Origin: Antennarius striatus
Lineage: Eukaryota; Chordata; Actinopteri; Lophiiformes; Antennariidae
Direction: 5' to 3'
Assembly (NCBI RefSeq): GCF_040054535.1
Contig: NC_090783.1
Span: 2,147,001-2,211,000 of the forward strand
Length of the DNA stretch: 64,000 nucleotides
How positions within the stretch are numbered: position 1 is the stretch's first letter; the number at the start of each line of letters is the position of its first letter. Below are positions 53,385 to 64,000 of this stretch, one piece after another. A model generated the notes under the pieces. The model was not told where the DNA came from. It saw only the letters and a program-made list of their open reading frames with translations, and did no database searches. Both the position numbers and the translations under genes were made by a program.

Positions 53385-53491
53385 CTAGCTTAACGACAGC
53401 TAACCGCAGTTAGCCGCTTCCGCTCTGGTTAGCTAGCTAACATGATAGCTTAACGACAGCTAACTACAGTAAGCCACTTCCGGTCTGGTTA
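53385..53491 (-). promoter_or_regulatory. GTF3C1: GTF3C1 promoter/leader: tandem 60-bp duplication with ETS-like sites
   Basis: Immediately upstream of the ATG two copies of a 47-bp core lie exactly 60 bp apart (53385-53431 and 53445-53491). They share tagcttaacgacagctaac and end ctctggtta or gtctggtta. Each carries an ETS-like CTTCCG core (gcttccgctc and acttccggtc). Both are TATA-less. The duplication is seen; promoter activity is inference. Confidence 0.6.
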
Positions 53492-54524
53492 ATTTATTTC
53501 ATCGAGTATCGACGACAAGTTGTTCGCTTTCTTATCATGGATATTTTACATCCAATAACTGCTTAAATAAAGTCAAACTTTGACGAAACCTTGTTGAGAG
53601 GGGGACTCGGTTCTGTTTACGTTCGTCTTCTTTGTGTTCGAAAGAGAATTTGCGACCAAAACTTTCTTCCGCGTGCTGCCCCCTGGCGGTCAGGAGGACA
53701 GTCGAAAAACACAAATCCGACAAATCTGTACTAAGGATTTTAATTTTCACTGGATTCTGATGTCAGTTTTTAGAAATCTGACTTCATTCAAATTCATACA
53801 TCATTAATAACAACTTAACTAAATTAAACTGAGAATTTATCTGACATTCTTTGATGACTCTGGACATTGCAGGATGTGGATTCCTGTCTCTACTTTATTA
53901 TTTATCCCTGTCTCTTGACTTACTTGGTATGGGTTTGTTTTAACTTGTGCATTTTCTCAGAAAGAAAAAAGGAAATCCACAAGGTGGCATTCATGTACAG
54001 CTTCTAATTTATTCTTCATGATGGCAATGTTATTTTTGAACAAGAACAGAAGCTGCATTTCTGTCACAGACATGTTCTCTGCATCTGAAATGCTCATAAA
54101 TTATTTGAAGTGCTTTGTTAAAACAATCAGCCCTTTGTTGAACATTACCATTTATTATTTCTAGAATAACAGATGGAGTTTTAATCACTTACTAAAAAAA
54201 CTAATCTTATGAAGGCTAATTCTGAACTATATTTCCAACTTAATAGATTTTAATGCATCATTAAAAATATTTTTAAATATTTTGACTTGTGAAATTTCTC
54301 ACCTTATGACATTCACTCTAAAAACACAATCTTCTATTAGATTAGTTTTCCCATTATAAGAGAAAGCATTATTGAGGTGTACTTTATGCATAATTACTGA
54401 ATATAAACCACTTTAATAAACACCTTCATGCAGAAGTACCCTTGAACCAAACTGAATACTTACGCATAAATTTGAGTTAGCACTGTCAGACGTTACAGAA
54501 TGATAATATACATGAGATAAAGGA
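53492..54524. other. Spacer between AXIN1 3' end and GTF3C1 5' end
   Basis: This AT-rich spacer has no supported exon. A CTCF-type core (ctgccccctggcggtcagg) is at 53676-53694, at the GTF3C1 end of the spacer. Confidence 0.5.
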
Positions 54525-57378
54525 TTTATTCAACATCTTTATTATGAAGTACCTTTTTAAAAGAAATGTACAAGTGGAACCAGCACAGTGACATCTTGGC
54601 GTTTACCTTTGAAAAACAGAAACACCGTGGACATGTGGTGCAGGTTTGAAGACACGTATGAAATGATAATGTACATATTTACAGCAGAATGTCTATCAGG
54701 ACAGAGGTGATCGAGCACGGCTGCAGCTAAAAAAAGGAAAAGAAAAAAACCCAAAACACAATGGGTCTGACTGGAGATAAACACCGACAATAAAAGCACG
54801 GGTTGGTTGGATTTAAGTTATTTTTAAAGGATAACATGACAAAGGCACTGTGTTTCACACAAACTGACGACACGACAGATGCGGTGTTAGTTTTGTTCCA
54901 TCGAATTGTAATCATTAAAAAAACAAAAACAAATGTTGTCATTCGACTGTCCCCGGGGCATTCGAATAAAACAGATTAGATATCTCAGGGGGGAGGGCGT
55001 AGCACTTTGCACAAAAAAAAAACATTAAAAACAAAATTCAACTCATGAGGAAAACATTCCTTATAAAGAACATGCTTGGTGATTATTAAAATTACTTTTT
55101 TTTTTTATAAACAAATACATATCTAAAATTTTTAATTTCATATAGAAGGCATAACGGGTTGAAGTAAGGACAAACGCGTCTCCCGGTCCTACGTTTCCCT
55201 TTATGCTGTGCAGGAACAGGTGATGTTCCTGACAGACGGTAGGACCTGTGTTTGTTTGATGGACACATTCGATAAAAGGAGCTCGGTTCTAAACGCCGAC
55301 GGTTTGACATCAATACAGACGACTGGATCATTCAAGGGGGACGACGACGACGACTTCCTTTCAGGATGGGTTTTTAAAAAAAAGTCAAATTACATTCAGC
55401 TTTCTTAGCTGGTGTGTGATCAGTGCATCACCTGCACGGCGCGTCGTCTATATATTGGCATTTCGGCTCTGATGTATTGATCAGTTCATTGAAAATACGT
55501 CAATATCTCGTCATTTTGATACCGTTTCTTAAGTCTGTGTTAACTTTGAAGCTACAGCAGGACAGCTTGTGTTAGCATAAAGACGGGAAAGAGGGTCTGA
55601 CGGAGAAACATTATATAAATTATTAAATAACATTTTAGGATGACGTTCATTTGTTAATTTTTTGAAGATTCAAGCCCTAAAACAGTCGTCACGGTTCTGA
55701 GATCAAGCCGTTTTGAAGCTTTTTATCTGAGTGAATCTTTTCAAATTGGTTCAGATTAATCTGATAAATTTATCGGCCGGCTGATCATAATTGATCTGCT
55801 ACTAAAAGCAATCAGATTCAGCTCCATGTTTGGCTGCTTTATGCCAAGCTAAACTCCCCAACTGTTAGCTGCAGCTGTTTATTTACCATGGGTACCCCCC
55901 CACCCCCCGCCTCACTCTTGGCGAAGAAAACAAATAATTTTCTAAAAATGACTCTTTCAAAGCAACAGATTTTAATGTCGTCGCTGAAGAGGATTCCCAT
56001 CGTGGGGCTGCAGACACACGGTTTGCACGAGTCGCTCTTTGGCTGACGTTGACGCGGTTCGGAATAAGCATTCGAGATCGTCATGGTAATGGCCCGCGTG
56101 GGGGTGAGAGGATGGGGGGGGGGAGCAGGCACCGAGAGTTGAGTTTGGGATAATGTACACAGTGTAGCAGGAAAAAGACGACACGCGTCAGCTGACACGC
56201 CGGCGGTGTGTTTCGTGGTCTCTGGGGGGGGGGGGGGGGGGTTGAAAATTTAAAAAAAATCCATCACGTGGGAGAACAGAGCTGCACGCTCCAGGGTTAA
56301 CGCTACGGAGCTGGGGCGCAGCGGTGAGTTCTGGAGGGGAGGAAACAAACAAAGGCGGCCGCCCTGAAGCGACTAAAGAGCTAGCTCCAGAAGCGTACAC
56401 AATAATACGACATTACGTTTGAGATATAACGAAAATTAGGCTGCATTAATAAGTAATAGTACCTGCCTCGTACATACACAAGTCAAATAAACGTGACACA
56501 AGTAGCTGAGGATACTTGTCTTATCAAAAATATCTAGCTTTGGTAAACAAGTTGTGTGGAGAACTGAGGCCTCGGCGTGGAGTCGTGAGCCGTCGCTACG
56601 TGACATCTAGGAAGGAATCCGGGGGTGAGAAAAGGTTCTGTTCTGAGGCTGTGAAGTCAAACCAGAGGAGAAGCAGGCCAAAGTTTCCAGTCCCCCCGCC
56701 CCCCCCACAAACAACCCGGCCCCGCCCTCCCCTCCCAGAATCCTCCGTCTTTTTTCCTCTTGTCACGAGCGAACGAGGAACAGAGAACAGCGAAAAGGCC
56801 GGAACCAAGGCTGCTTCCTTTTAGCCGTCCCGAGCACCGATTGAAGAGTTTCCATGGTAATGTAGCAGCATCGTTATGGTCTGTGGAGGACAGGCTCCCT
56901 CCAGAGCAGAAGTGGAAGACTACTTTCTCCTCCCTCCCTCATCCCCACCCCACCCCCCACCCCCATCCATCCATCGCAGTGGAAGTGGAAGACTGGTCAG
57001 ACATCAGATTTTTAAAACAGCGCTCCTCGATAATCCACAGCGGACACGAGACGGGTGAAATAATTTATGTTCCGTTCCTGTAATCTGGCCCATCTTCTTT
57101 TTTCTGTTTAATCCAGACAGATATTCAGAATATCCCGTTTAACTAACCCCCTCCTCAATATTCAAGTTTCTACTACGCAGCACGTTCTCCCTCCTGTCCA
57201 ACATCGCTCACTTCCATCTTTCTACTTTCGCCCCGTTTCCATTTTCTCACAGCTGAATTTTTCTCTCCTCCCCAAATCTTCTCTCTCCTCCTACCTCCTT
57301 ATTTTATTTGATTTTTTATACAAATGATCTTTTTTTTTTTTTCCTCCTCCTTCGTCTCGTCTTCCTGTTCCCCGAATT
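54525..57378 (-). terminator. AXIN1: AXIN1 3'UTR (about 2.8 kb) with paired poly(A) signals
   Basis: The next AATAAA signals at the far end of the AXIN1 stop-side sequence are at 54543-54538 and 54530-54525 on the gene strand. Between them and the stop I see no exon, only a long UTR-like stretch with G-runs (56224-56241), C-runs and CT-rich tracts (57180-57360). Shorter isoforms are possible. The boundary is inferred from signals and lack of coding sequence. Confidence 0.5.
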
Positions 57379-60300
57379 TCAGTCGACCTTCTCCACCTTG
57401 CCGATGATCTTCTCCTCAAAGATGGGCAGGATGGCGTCGTCGTCGCGCACCTCCTCGAACACGACGCCGCAGTCGAACTCGTCGCTCACTTTCTTAAAGT
57501 AGAACCTGCACGAAAAAATAAATAAATAAAAACAAAAACAAAATAAAACAAAATAAAACAAAACAAAATAAAATAAAAATAAAACCCCACCGGTGATGAT
57601 CCTCCTTCCTCTCCTACGTTTCATTTCAAGCGTCACTTCTCACCTGTAATGGCCCTTTTTGGTAAGCAGCTCCTTGAACTGGCCCAAAGTCACCACCCGG
57701 CCTTTGACTGACGTTCGGTACGGGATCGGCTCCCCGCAGAAGTAATACGCCACCGTCATGTTCTCACACAGCTGGCGTTTACCCGACTTGTGCCTGAAAC
57801 AATCACAGATCCACACGTTCAGCCTCCAATGAGAAACAATAAAACAGAACGGACGCAAAAACCCTTCGCCCCCGCCCACCTCTGCTTGGCCTGCTGCAGC
57901 GCGTTCCTCCTCCTCTCTTCCTCCAGCCTCCTCCTGGCCTCCTCCAGCTGGGTGAGGGGGTTGGGAGCCGGGTTGGGGGGCATGGCCGGGTCCTGGATGA
58001 AGGGGTGCGAGGGTTGGACCTGGGTGGACGACGAGCCGGCGATGGCGGACGACACCGACGACGGGTTGTTACGCAGCTGGGCGGAAACCCAGGGGTGAAC
58101 GGCGCCGGGTCGCTCCACGGAGGTGGGGCGGGGGGACTCGCTGCTGGTGGCCGTCCGCCTGGAGCTGCTGGTGCTGCCGCTGGGAAACCAACCGTAAATG
58201 TTCTTCATAAATCTACAATGTTTTCTCTTCTCGTTTTAGTCGTTTCACCGGTTCCACTTCCTGTGGCGTCGCGGCGTCACTCACCCGTGCGAGCTCTTCC
58301 TCTGTCGGTCTCCTTCCATCATCCACTGCAGGATCTTCTGGTTTCTCTCCAGATCCTCCAGCGGTACCTGGGCGTCCACGCCCCGCCCGCCCTCCTCACC
58401 TTTGCCCGACGTCTCCGACGCCTTCTTGCAGCCTCGCCGCGTCAGCGTGCTGCCTTTGCTGCTGCGGAGCGAACCCGACAACGTGACGATCAGTCGGGAA
58501 GTCGTTCGGACGAAACGCGAAAATCTGGACGCCTGTAGCCGAGCTGGCGTTTTACCTGTAGCCCACGCCCTCCAGCGTGCTGGCCCCCGCCCCGTCGGCG
58601 TAGTTACGACTCCTCCCTGCGTACTGGTTGGATGAGTCTCCGTTCCACATGACGCTGGCCTGAGACCTGGAGCCCCCCTCATCCTGCCCTTCTCTTCCCC
58701 GGTGGTGATAGAGCTGCTTGTGGTGATGCAGACCTGAGAAACAGACTGTCAGCATCACACTGGACCCCCCCTCAGAGCATCCTGAATCACATCCTGAATT
58801 TAAATGCTTTAAAAGCAAACCAACACATACACCCCCTCCTCAGGCTCTGAGCCTCTCACCTTTGACCCCTGCTGCAGGAATACTGTGACCTCCTGCTCGG
58901 TGTGGTGGGTAATGAGGCGGCCCCGTCCCTCCGTCGGGCGAACGCGATGCTTTGGGAGGAGTATGACGACCTCCTCCTCCCCCTCCTCCTCCTAAGGTGC
59001 TGTTGGTTGCCCCCGGCGACTGGCAGCCCGGGGTCTTCATCACGCGTTGCACGTGTTCATCCAAAATAGATTCCGGGTCGTCGTCGTGGGAGTCCTCCAT
59101 GGCGACCAGACCGCCGTAGGTGGCGACCGTGGCGGTGTTAGCAGTGGTCTCTGAGTAACGGGCGCCATAGAGAGGCGGAAACGACGAGGGGAGGGGGAGT
59201 GGTATGCCGTGAGAAGACATGGAGGTCGTCACGGAGATGTCAGCATCTTCCCCTTCTTCTTCCTGTTGGGGAAGGAGAATTATCGGTATTTCCGATGACT
59301 TCTTTTCCGACTGAGAACAAGCAGACCGACTCGTTCCGTTGCGGATTAACTCGATCAGATCGACGCTCACCAGTCGGACTCTCTTGAGCCGCTCTTCCAG
59401 TCTTTCCTGAGCCTCCCTCTCTCTGAGAACCGTCTCCAGCCTGCTGATTAGCTCTGCCGCAAATCTCTCAGGCTCTACGTGGATGTCCTTTGGCATGCGG
59501 TACGTGCGCTTTATACAGAGAAGAGAACAACAATAAGCCACGAAATTCCTGCCACACATCTGCTGCGAAACCGCCGACGCCTTTTCCATCAGTAAATACA
59601 TTTTAGCTAACGCAGGAAATTGCAATACCTAGAGTTAATTGTAGTAAATAAATAACTAAACTGTCGTTATTTGTCTCATTATGAGAAATCTATTGTTGCC
59701 TGCTTCATAAATAATTACGGCTGCAGAGACTGATAAACACATCCCTGCTGCTATTGGAAACGGGTCACCCCGTGTCGGCGCGGCGTGAATGCAGCTGCTG
59801 GTGTGAGGTTTAATGAGTCGTGTTCACGGAACTCACAGGTATATGAGGTAGGGGCACACGTCCATTGGCTTTGGCACTTTCATGCATCTCCTTGCGATGC
59901 TGCTTCCGATATCTGTATGGAGGAATACCATCTCTGCACGGGGGAAGACAACGACACGCGTCGGTCAAACGTGGACGTGAGCGGAGCTGTCGTTCACGCA
60001 TCAGCTGTGTGTGTGTGTGTGTGTTCTTACACACTGCTGTCGGTCAGTGACAGTGTGTCTGCGTCGCTCGACATGCTCTGCTGCTCGCTGTCGTTGGCAC
60101 TGGTTGCTGGAGCGCGAGCGTAACCCATGTTGGCGTAGTAGGGGTTCACCGGCTCCCGCCACGGCCTGAGGGGTGGGGGGGGAGACATCAGACTGCAGCT
60201 TGAATATCAAGGCATGAATATCAGCTCATCTGCTCATTTTTCACACTAAACGTAAATATCTACGACCAGGAAGTCAAAGAATGAACAGATATGTGATTGT

Positions 60301-63134
60301 AAGGGAAGAAAACAACTGTTGGAGGAATGATTATCAATAGATTTATACTTTAACGCGCTCCTGAACTCCATGGTGATGTTAATACAGACGAAATACAAAG
60401 ATGTCATTAATAATCACCAGGGAAAGGATGGTGGCATCACAATATTATATGATCACATATTGTTTTAGGTAATAACATTAACTCTGACACACACACACAC
60501 ACACCTGTACTCCCTGCTGTCCTGCCTCCTCCGGTTGGCCGAGGCTCTCTGCGGCGCCGTCTGCATCAGCAGGCAGTGAGTCAGCCGACCAGCTGGCGTG
60601 TCTCCGCACTCCTCCTCGTCTTTCTCTTCCTCCACCTCCCTCACTCCTCCTCCTCCTCCTCCACACCTGAAACGAGGTTACGGTTGGTTTTTCTTATGAG
60701 ATACGATGATCTTCCAGGGACACGACGACGAATTTGGAGATTACAACACTCTTCAGTCTATAAACTAGTTAGAATTAGATCAGCCTCAAACAGAACACGC
60801 ACATTAAATCAGCAGTAAACCATGACATATTGAAAAAACTGGTGGGTTTATCTTTAACATATTGTACAACACGACCAATTTCACCCAATCTAATAAAACT
60901 TTTTGAGTGTGAATACTTTTGTTCACTAGAAATGTAGGAAATGCTGTAAAAATGTATTTTCTCACCCTCATTCTAAGGTTGTCACTTATAAAGTAGGTCG
61001 ACTTCATTAAAACAAAAGACAGGGTTCCTTCTGGATGTATAGACGCTCACACAGCCTCATTATTCCGATTCCAATGACAAGAACACTTTCCTTCGACATT
61101 TGGCTTAATTATCTACATGTGAATCTAACACTTCAGTGGCAGGTTGAGCCATACAATGTGTGAGAATGTCTTCAAATTCTGAGATAGTCTTTTTTGGACT
61201 AATTTACGCTTTTGTTTTTCTGGTCGACGGCCGATGCTTCGTCTCACCTCCACTCCTCATCCTCAGCGAGTGTGGGTAAGTACCCAGGCACGGGCTTAGC
61301 TGGACCCGAAGACAGGCTCTGATCGCTGGGGTTCGGCTTGGGGCTCTCTCCTCCTGTCCGGGTGTACTCCAGGTACAGATCAGATTTAAGGAATAAAGGG
61401 TAAGTGTTCTCCTCCATCATGCCCTGGATCTCTATCTGGGCCTGGAACAAACAAACACAAATAAACAAGTCTTACTTTCATTTCAAACAACTTCTAACCA
61501 CTGATTTAGTGTAGATAATTGATGAATGAGTTTCAAACTGAAATAAACACGTCTTAAAAGTGTTGACCCACTTCTTTTTTTCACTACTTACTTATCGACT
61601 TTCCCCTGAAACACTGTTAGCTCTGTCGGGAAATCTCTCTTGACTGATGCTAGCAGTCTGCTGGTCATGTGTGTGTGTGTCTGTGTGTGTGTGTTGTCAT
61701 CACGAGCCATGGATACACATTTGATTCAGAATTGACTCTTCCTTTAATGAGGCACTGCTTCAAAAAATTTTTTGCTCCAGTAACCATTCAATCCTGGCCC
61801 AAGTCCACAAAAATCATTCTAAAAAAATTTTTTTTTTTTGATTTTGGGAGCATTTTGAAGCATCTCCACTTGTTCCACAACAACAAATGAGAGTGGATCG
61901 GAGTCCCCAACATCTTGTTAGCAGTTTGGAGCGTCCACTGAGGTTCACTGACTCAGACAGCCAAGGAATGGTGATTTTTGTGAAGATACATTACAGCTAT
62001 ACTCCAGCCTGTGTGCTCTGACCCCCATCTGGTCGCTGCTCCACCCTCACAAATGAGTTCCATTTCATTCATTCATTCCGTCAACATCACACTGACCAAT
62101 ATTTAAACATGTGATTTTCCAGCATGGGGGGGTCATTTTAGGCTGTCCAGGCCACCGAGCGTTGAGAACACCCGGAGTTCAACTAAACACGTTTTCAGCA
62201 CTGAATAAATTTAGAACAAACATGAAGACAAGTTTTCATGATGGTTTTAAATGAGCAACATAAATCTTCACTTGTTATTTATGTAAACCTCTCTGGCTTT
62301 GTCTGGTTATTCCTATTCCTGGATCACAATTTAAAGACGACACATCCTCCCAAAATTAAAATATCTGTCATTTGTAATATTTTTATGTTGGGGGATGGAA
62401 AAAAAAGGACAAAATATACATTTTATAAATTTCTATCTTCAGTCAGTGTCATCCAACATCCACTGATCTTACTGGAAACCTCTGATATTGTTAAATTACA
62501 ACACTTTTATTACCTGTTCAAACATGGCAGGGTCTGGATGTGGCTTCCCAACACAATCTCTGATGAAGCTCTTGGTGGCTGCTTTTATTTGCCTGGACAC
62601 AATCCCACTTCCATCCACAATGTACTTCCTGTAGATGGCCTTGGCCAGCTTCGCCCTCTTCTCCTGGCTGGTCTTCCTGAAGCCCGAACAAGCAAACCAG
62701 AAGTCGAGAAGGTCCGCACACCCTTCCTGACACAGGAAGTTTCTGAACAGCTGGATGCCTTCCTGGTCGTCTAGGAGAGAGTGGAGGGACTCGGCCCACT
62801 TCAGGTAAGGTGGAGTTGGTGAAGCGGAGCCCTCGGGTTCGTACCCCAAATCCAAATCGGGGCGCCGCGGGGTCGCAGATGATGAGGAAGGCGTGTAGCT
62901 GGATGGATCCCCCATTTTTGATGACGAGGACGACGGGAGATAGCCAAGGGTTTGGGTGAGGGCGTTTGGACGGGTACTGACTGACTGGACTGGTGGGTCC
63001 ACATCAGATCCCTCCTCACCAGGAACCGGGGGCCGCGGCGCATCCTCGGTAAAGTGGGTAGGGCCATTTAGAGAGGCCACGACCCCACCGCCACCCCTGT
63101 ACCCGATCCCATGTAATTCTCTGACAACACTCAT
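57379..63134 (-). CDS. AXIN1: Axin-1, scaffold of the beta-catenin destruction complex
   Basis: Axin holds APC, GSK3 and CK1 together so that beta-catenin is phosphorylated and degraded. Twelve coding exons right to left: 62514-63134, 61248-61441, 60505-60666, 60031-60165, 59837-59933, 59371-59508, 58860-59262, 58556-58733, 58285-58461, 57880-58179, 57644-57793 and 57379-57505. They give 893 residues, against 862 in human. The tankyrase-binding motif RPPVPGEEG is at 34-42. The RGS domain (APC binding) starts at about 118 ([18 protein letters not shown]). The GSK3-binding helix is [15 protein letters not shown] (414-428). The beta-catenin helix is [16 protein letters not shown] (513-528). The DIX domain for self-assembly forms the last 83 residues ([13 protein letters not shown] to GKVEKVD). 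LHHH and the [10 protein letters not shown] stretch favour AXIN1 over AXIN2. The first coding exon has a splice acceptor at 63205, so an untranslated exon lies further upstream. Confidence 0.97.
61442..62513 (-). other. AXIN1 intron between coding exons 1 and 2
   Basis: The intron contains a short GT tract near 61665-61694 and T/A-rich sequence. No internal exon is evident. A plus-strand ORF over 62238-62774 runs antisense into exon 1 and is a shadow. Confidence 0.7.
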
Positions 63135-63266
63135 GTCTCTGATTGCACAAGGCAGAGGTCAAATCTTGCCTTCTAGCAATGATTTTGCTGGCATACAATT
63201 CACCCTGTGACGGAAACAAGACAAGCAGTGAGCTGGAGCAACAAGTCAACACAAAGAAAAAGACAT

Positions 63267-63486
63267 TACAGTATTTTCCACACTATAAAGCGCACTGGAC
63301 TAACATTTTTCATATATAAGGCGCACTGGATTATAAGGTGCATCTGATTATAAGGTGCACCTTCAATGAATGACCTATTTCAAAACTTTCTTCACAAATA
63401 AAACACACTGGATTAAAAGGTGCACTGTCGGTTTTGGAGAAAATTAAAGGCTTTTAGGTGCGCCTTATAGTGCAGAAAATACTGTC
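63267..63486. mobile_element. MITE with 28-bp terminal inverted repeats, mariner-like
   Basis: The left terminal repeat (63268-63295, acagtattttccacactata) and right terminal repeat (63458-63485) are complementary over 28 bp with three mismatches. The interior repeats ataaggcgcactggatt and ataaggtgcatctgatt. If the element begins CAGT, a TA target dinucleotide is present on the left and decayed to TC on the right. The ends resemble a very common fish MITE; I assign the mariner type only from CAGT ends and TA. Confidence 0.75.
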
Positions 63487-64000
63487 CATAAATCGTAAAG
63501 ATGTCGGATTCATCTTTCACACCCTTCCCTGTGTCAGGTACATAATACTGTAAATAAGCAACAACCTGGGGGGATGAGATGAGCAAACACACAACGAATC
63601 AGTTTGGAGGAATTACTTGTGGAAGAGTGTCAGAACCTTTTCACTACATTTACACATTTTTATGGATTGCTGATTGACTATGCAAACTTGTTAACACATA
63701 AAAGTTAGCATTAGATGCTATCAATACCAACCAGAGTCCGATACTAGACAAAAAGAAGAAAAAAAACACTTTGATGTTGTATGTTTTAGAAGTTTAATCA
63801 TAAGTTCACCATCAAGTTCTTAGCTTAGCTCCAAAGCTAGCGCTAAGAGTAGTGAAAAACTAAAGCTCACACTTCATTTGCTTTTCTGAATAGCCAACTA
63901 ATGTTAAGATGCTAACGCTAGCTAGCTAGCCGTGTTGCAATGCCACCACCAGTGCCAACGCTTTGAAGTGAGAATCTCATTCATCTCGGCCTGTGGAGAA
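63487..64000. other. AXIN1 5' intron or upstream sequence
   Basis: No coding exon is seen. The AXIN1 promoter and first untranslated exon are not identified in the window. A short palindrome-rich gctagctagctag stretch lies near 63917-63929. Confidence 0.4.

Noticed and set aside
62238-62774. Plus-strand 178-residue ORF
   Set aside because: Its second half is antisense to the AXIN1 RGS exon and its first half lies in an intron.
57379-63134. AXIN2 as the identity
   Set aside because: The sequence has [26 protein letters not shown] and QLSxxKQHRKEM-type segments of AXIN1, and a DIX domain with [19 protein letters not shown], not the AXIN2 forms.

Overview
The window looks like nuclear DNA from a compact teleost genome, probably a percomorph. 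It has vertebrate genes with short GT-AG introns, dense CA/GT microsatellites, a tRNA-derived fish SINE, and truncated fish interspersed repeats. I see no bacterial, organellar or viral genes. All gene models below were built by hand from splice sites, reading-frame continuity and remembered family sequences. No alignment or transcript data were available.

Layout. (1) 1-6143, minus: an unrecognised secreted, modular protein gene whose 3' end runs off the left edge. (2) 6144-10780: a repeat-rich intergenic stretch with a SINE inserted into a minisatellite and one orphan exon-like ORF. (3) 11013-14496, plus: EARS2, mitochondrial glutamyl-tRNA synthetase. (4) 15298-20899, plus: GGA2, a clathrin adaptor of the trans-Golgi network. 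(5) 23703-29867, minus: a long-form cAMP phosphodiesterase 4, PDE4A by position, with a very long acidic tail. It converges on GGA2. (6) 33728-36052, minus: CDC37, the Hsp90 kinase co-chaperone. (7) 38080-40300, minus: an ICAM-like three-Ig adhesion receptor. (8) 42070-53379, minus: GTF3C1, the largest TFIIIC subunit, about 40 exons. (9) 57379-63134, minus: AXIN1, the Wnt destruction-complex scaffold, with its 3'UTR reaching about 54.5 kb. The first AXIN1 exon lies further right.

The genes do not form one pathway. Their order is informative for synteny. EARS2, GGA2, GTF3C1 and AXIN1 belong to the human 16p block. PDE4A, CDC37 and ICAM belong to the human 19p13.2 block and sit between GGA2 and GTF3C1 here. 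Apart from EARS2 and GGA2, everything is transcribed leftward.

The least explained part is the leftmost gene. It carries two copies of a multi-exon block with matching intron phases. Other points worth checking are the expanded acidic tail of the PDE4, an open-frame intron in AXIN1, a GC-AG intron and a 60-bp promoter duplication in GTF3C1, four perfect CRE octamers around CDC37 and ICAM, and a hairpin directly before the GGA2 poly(A) signal.
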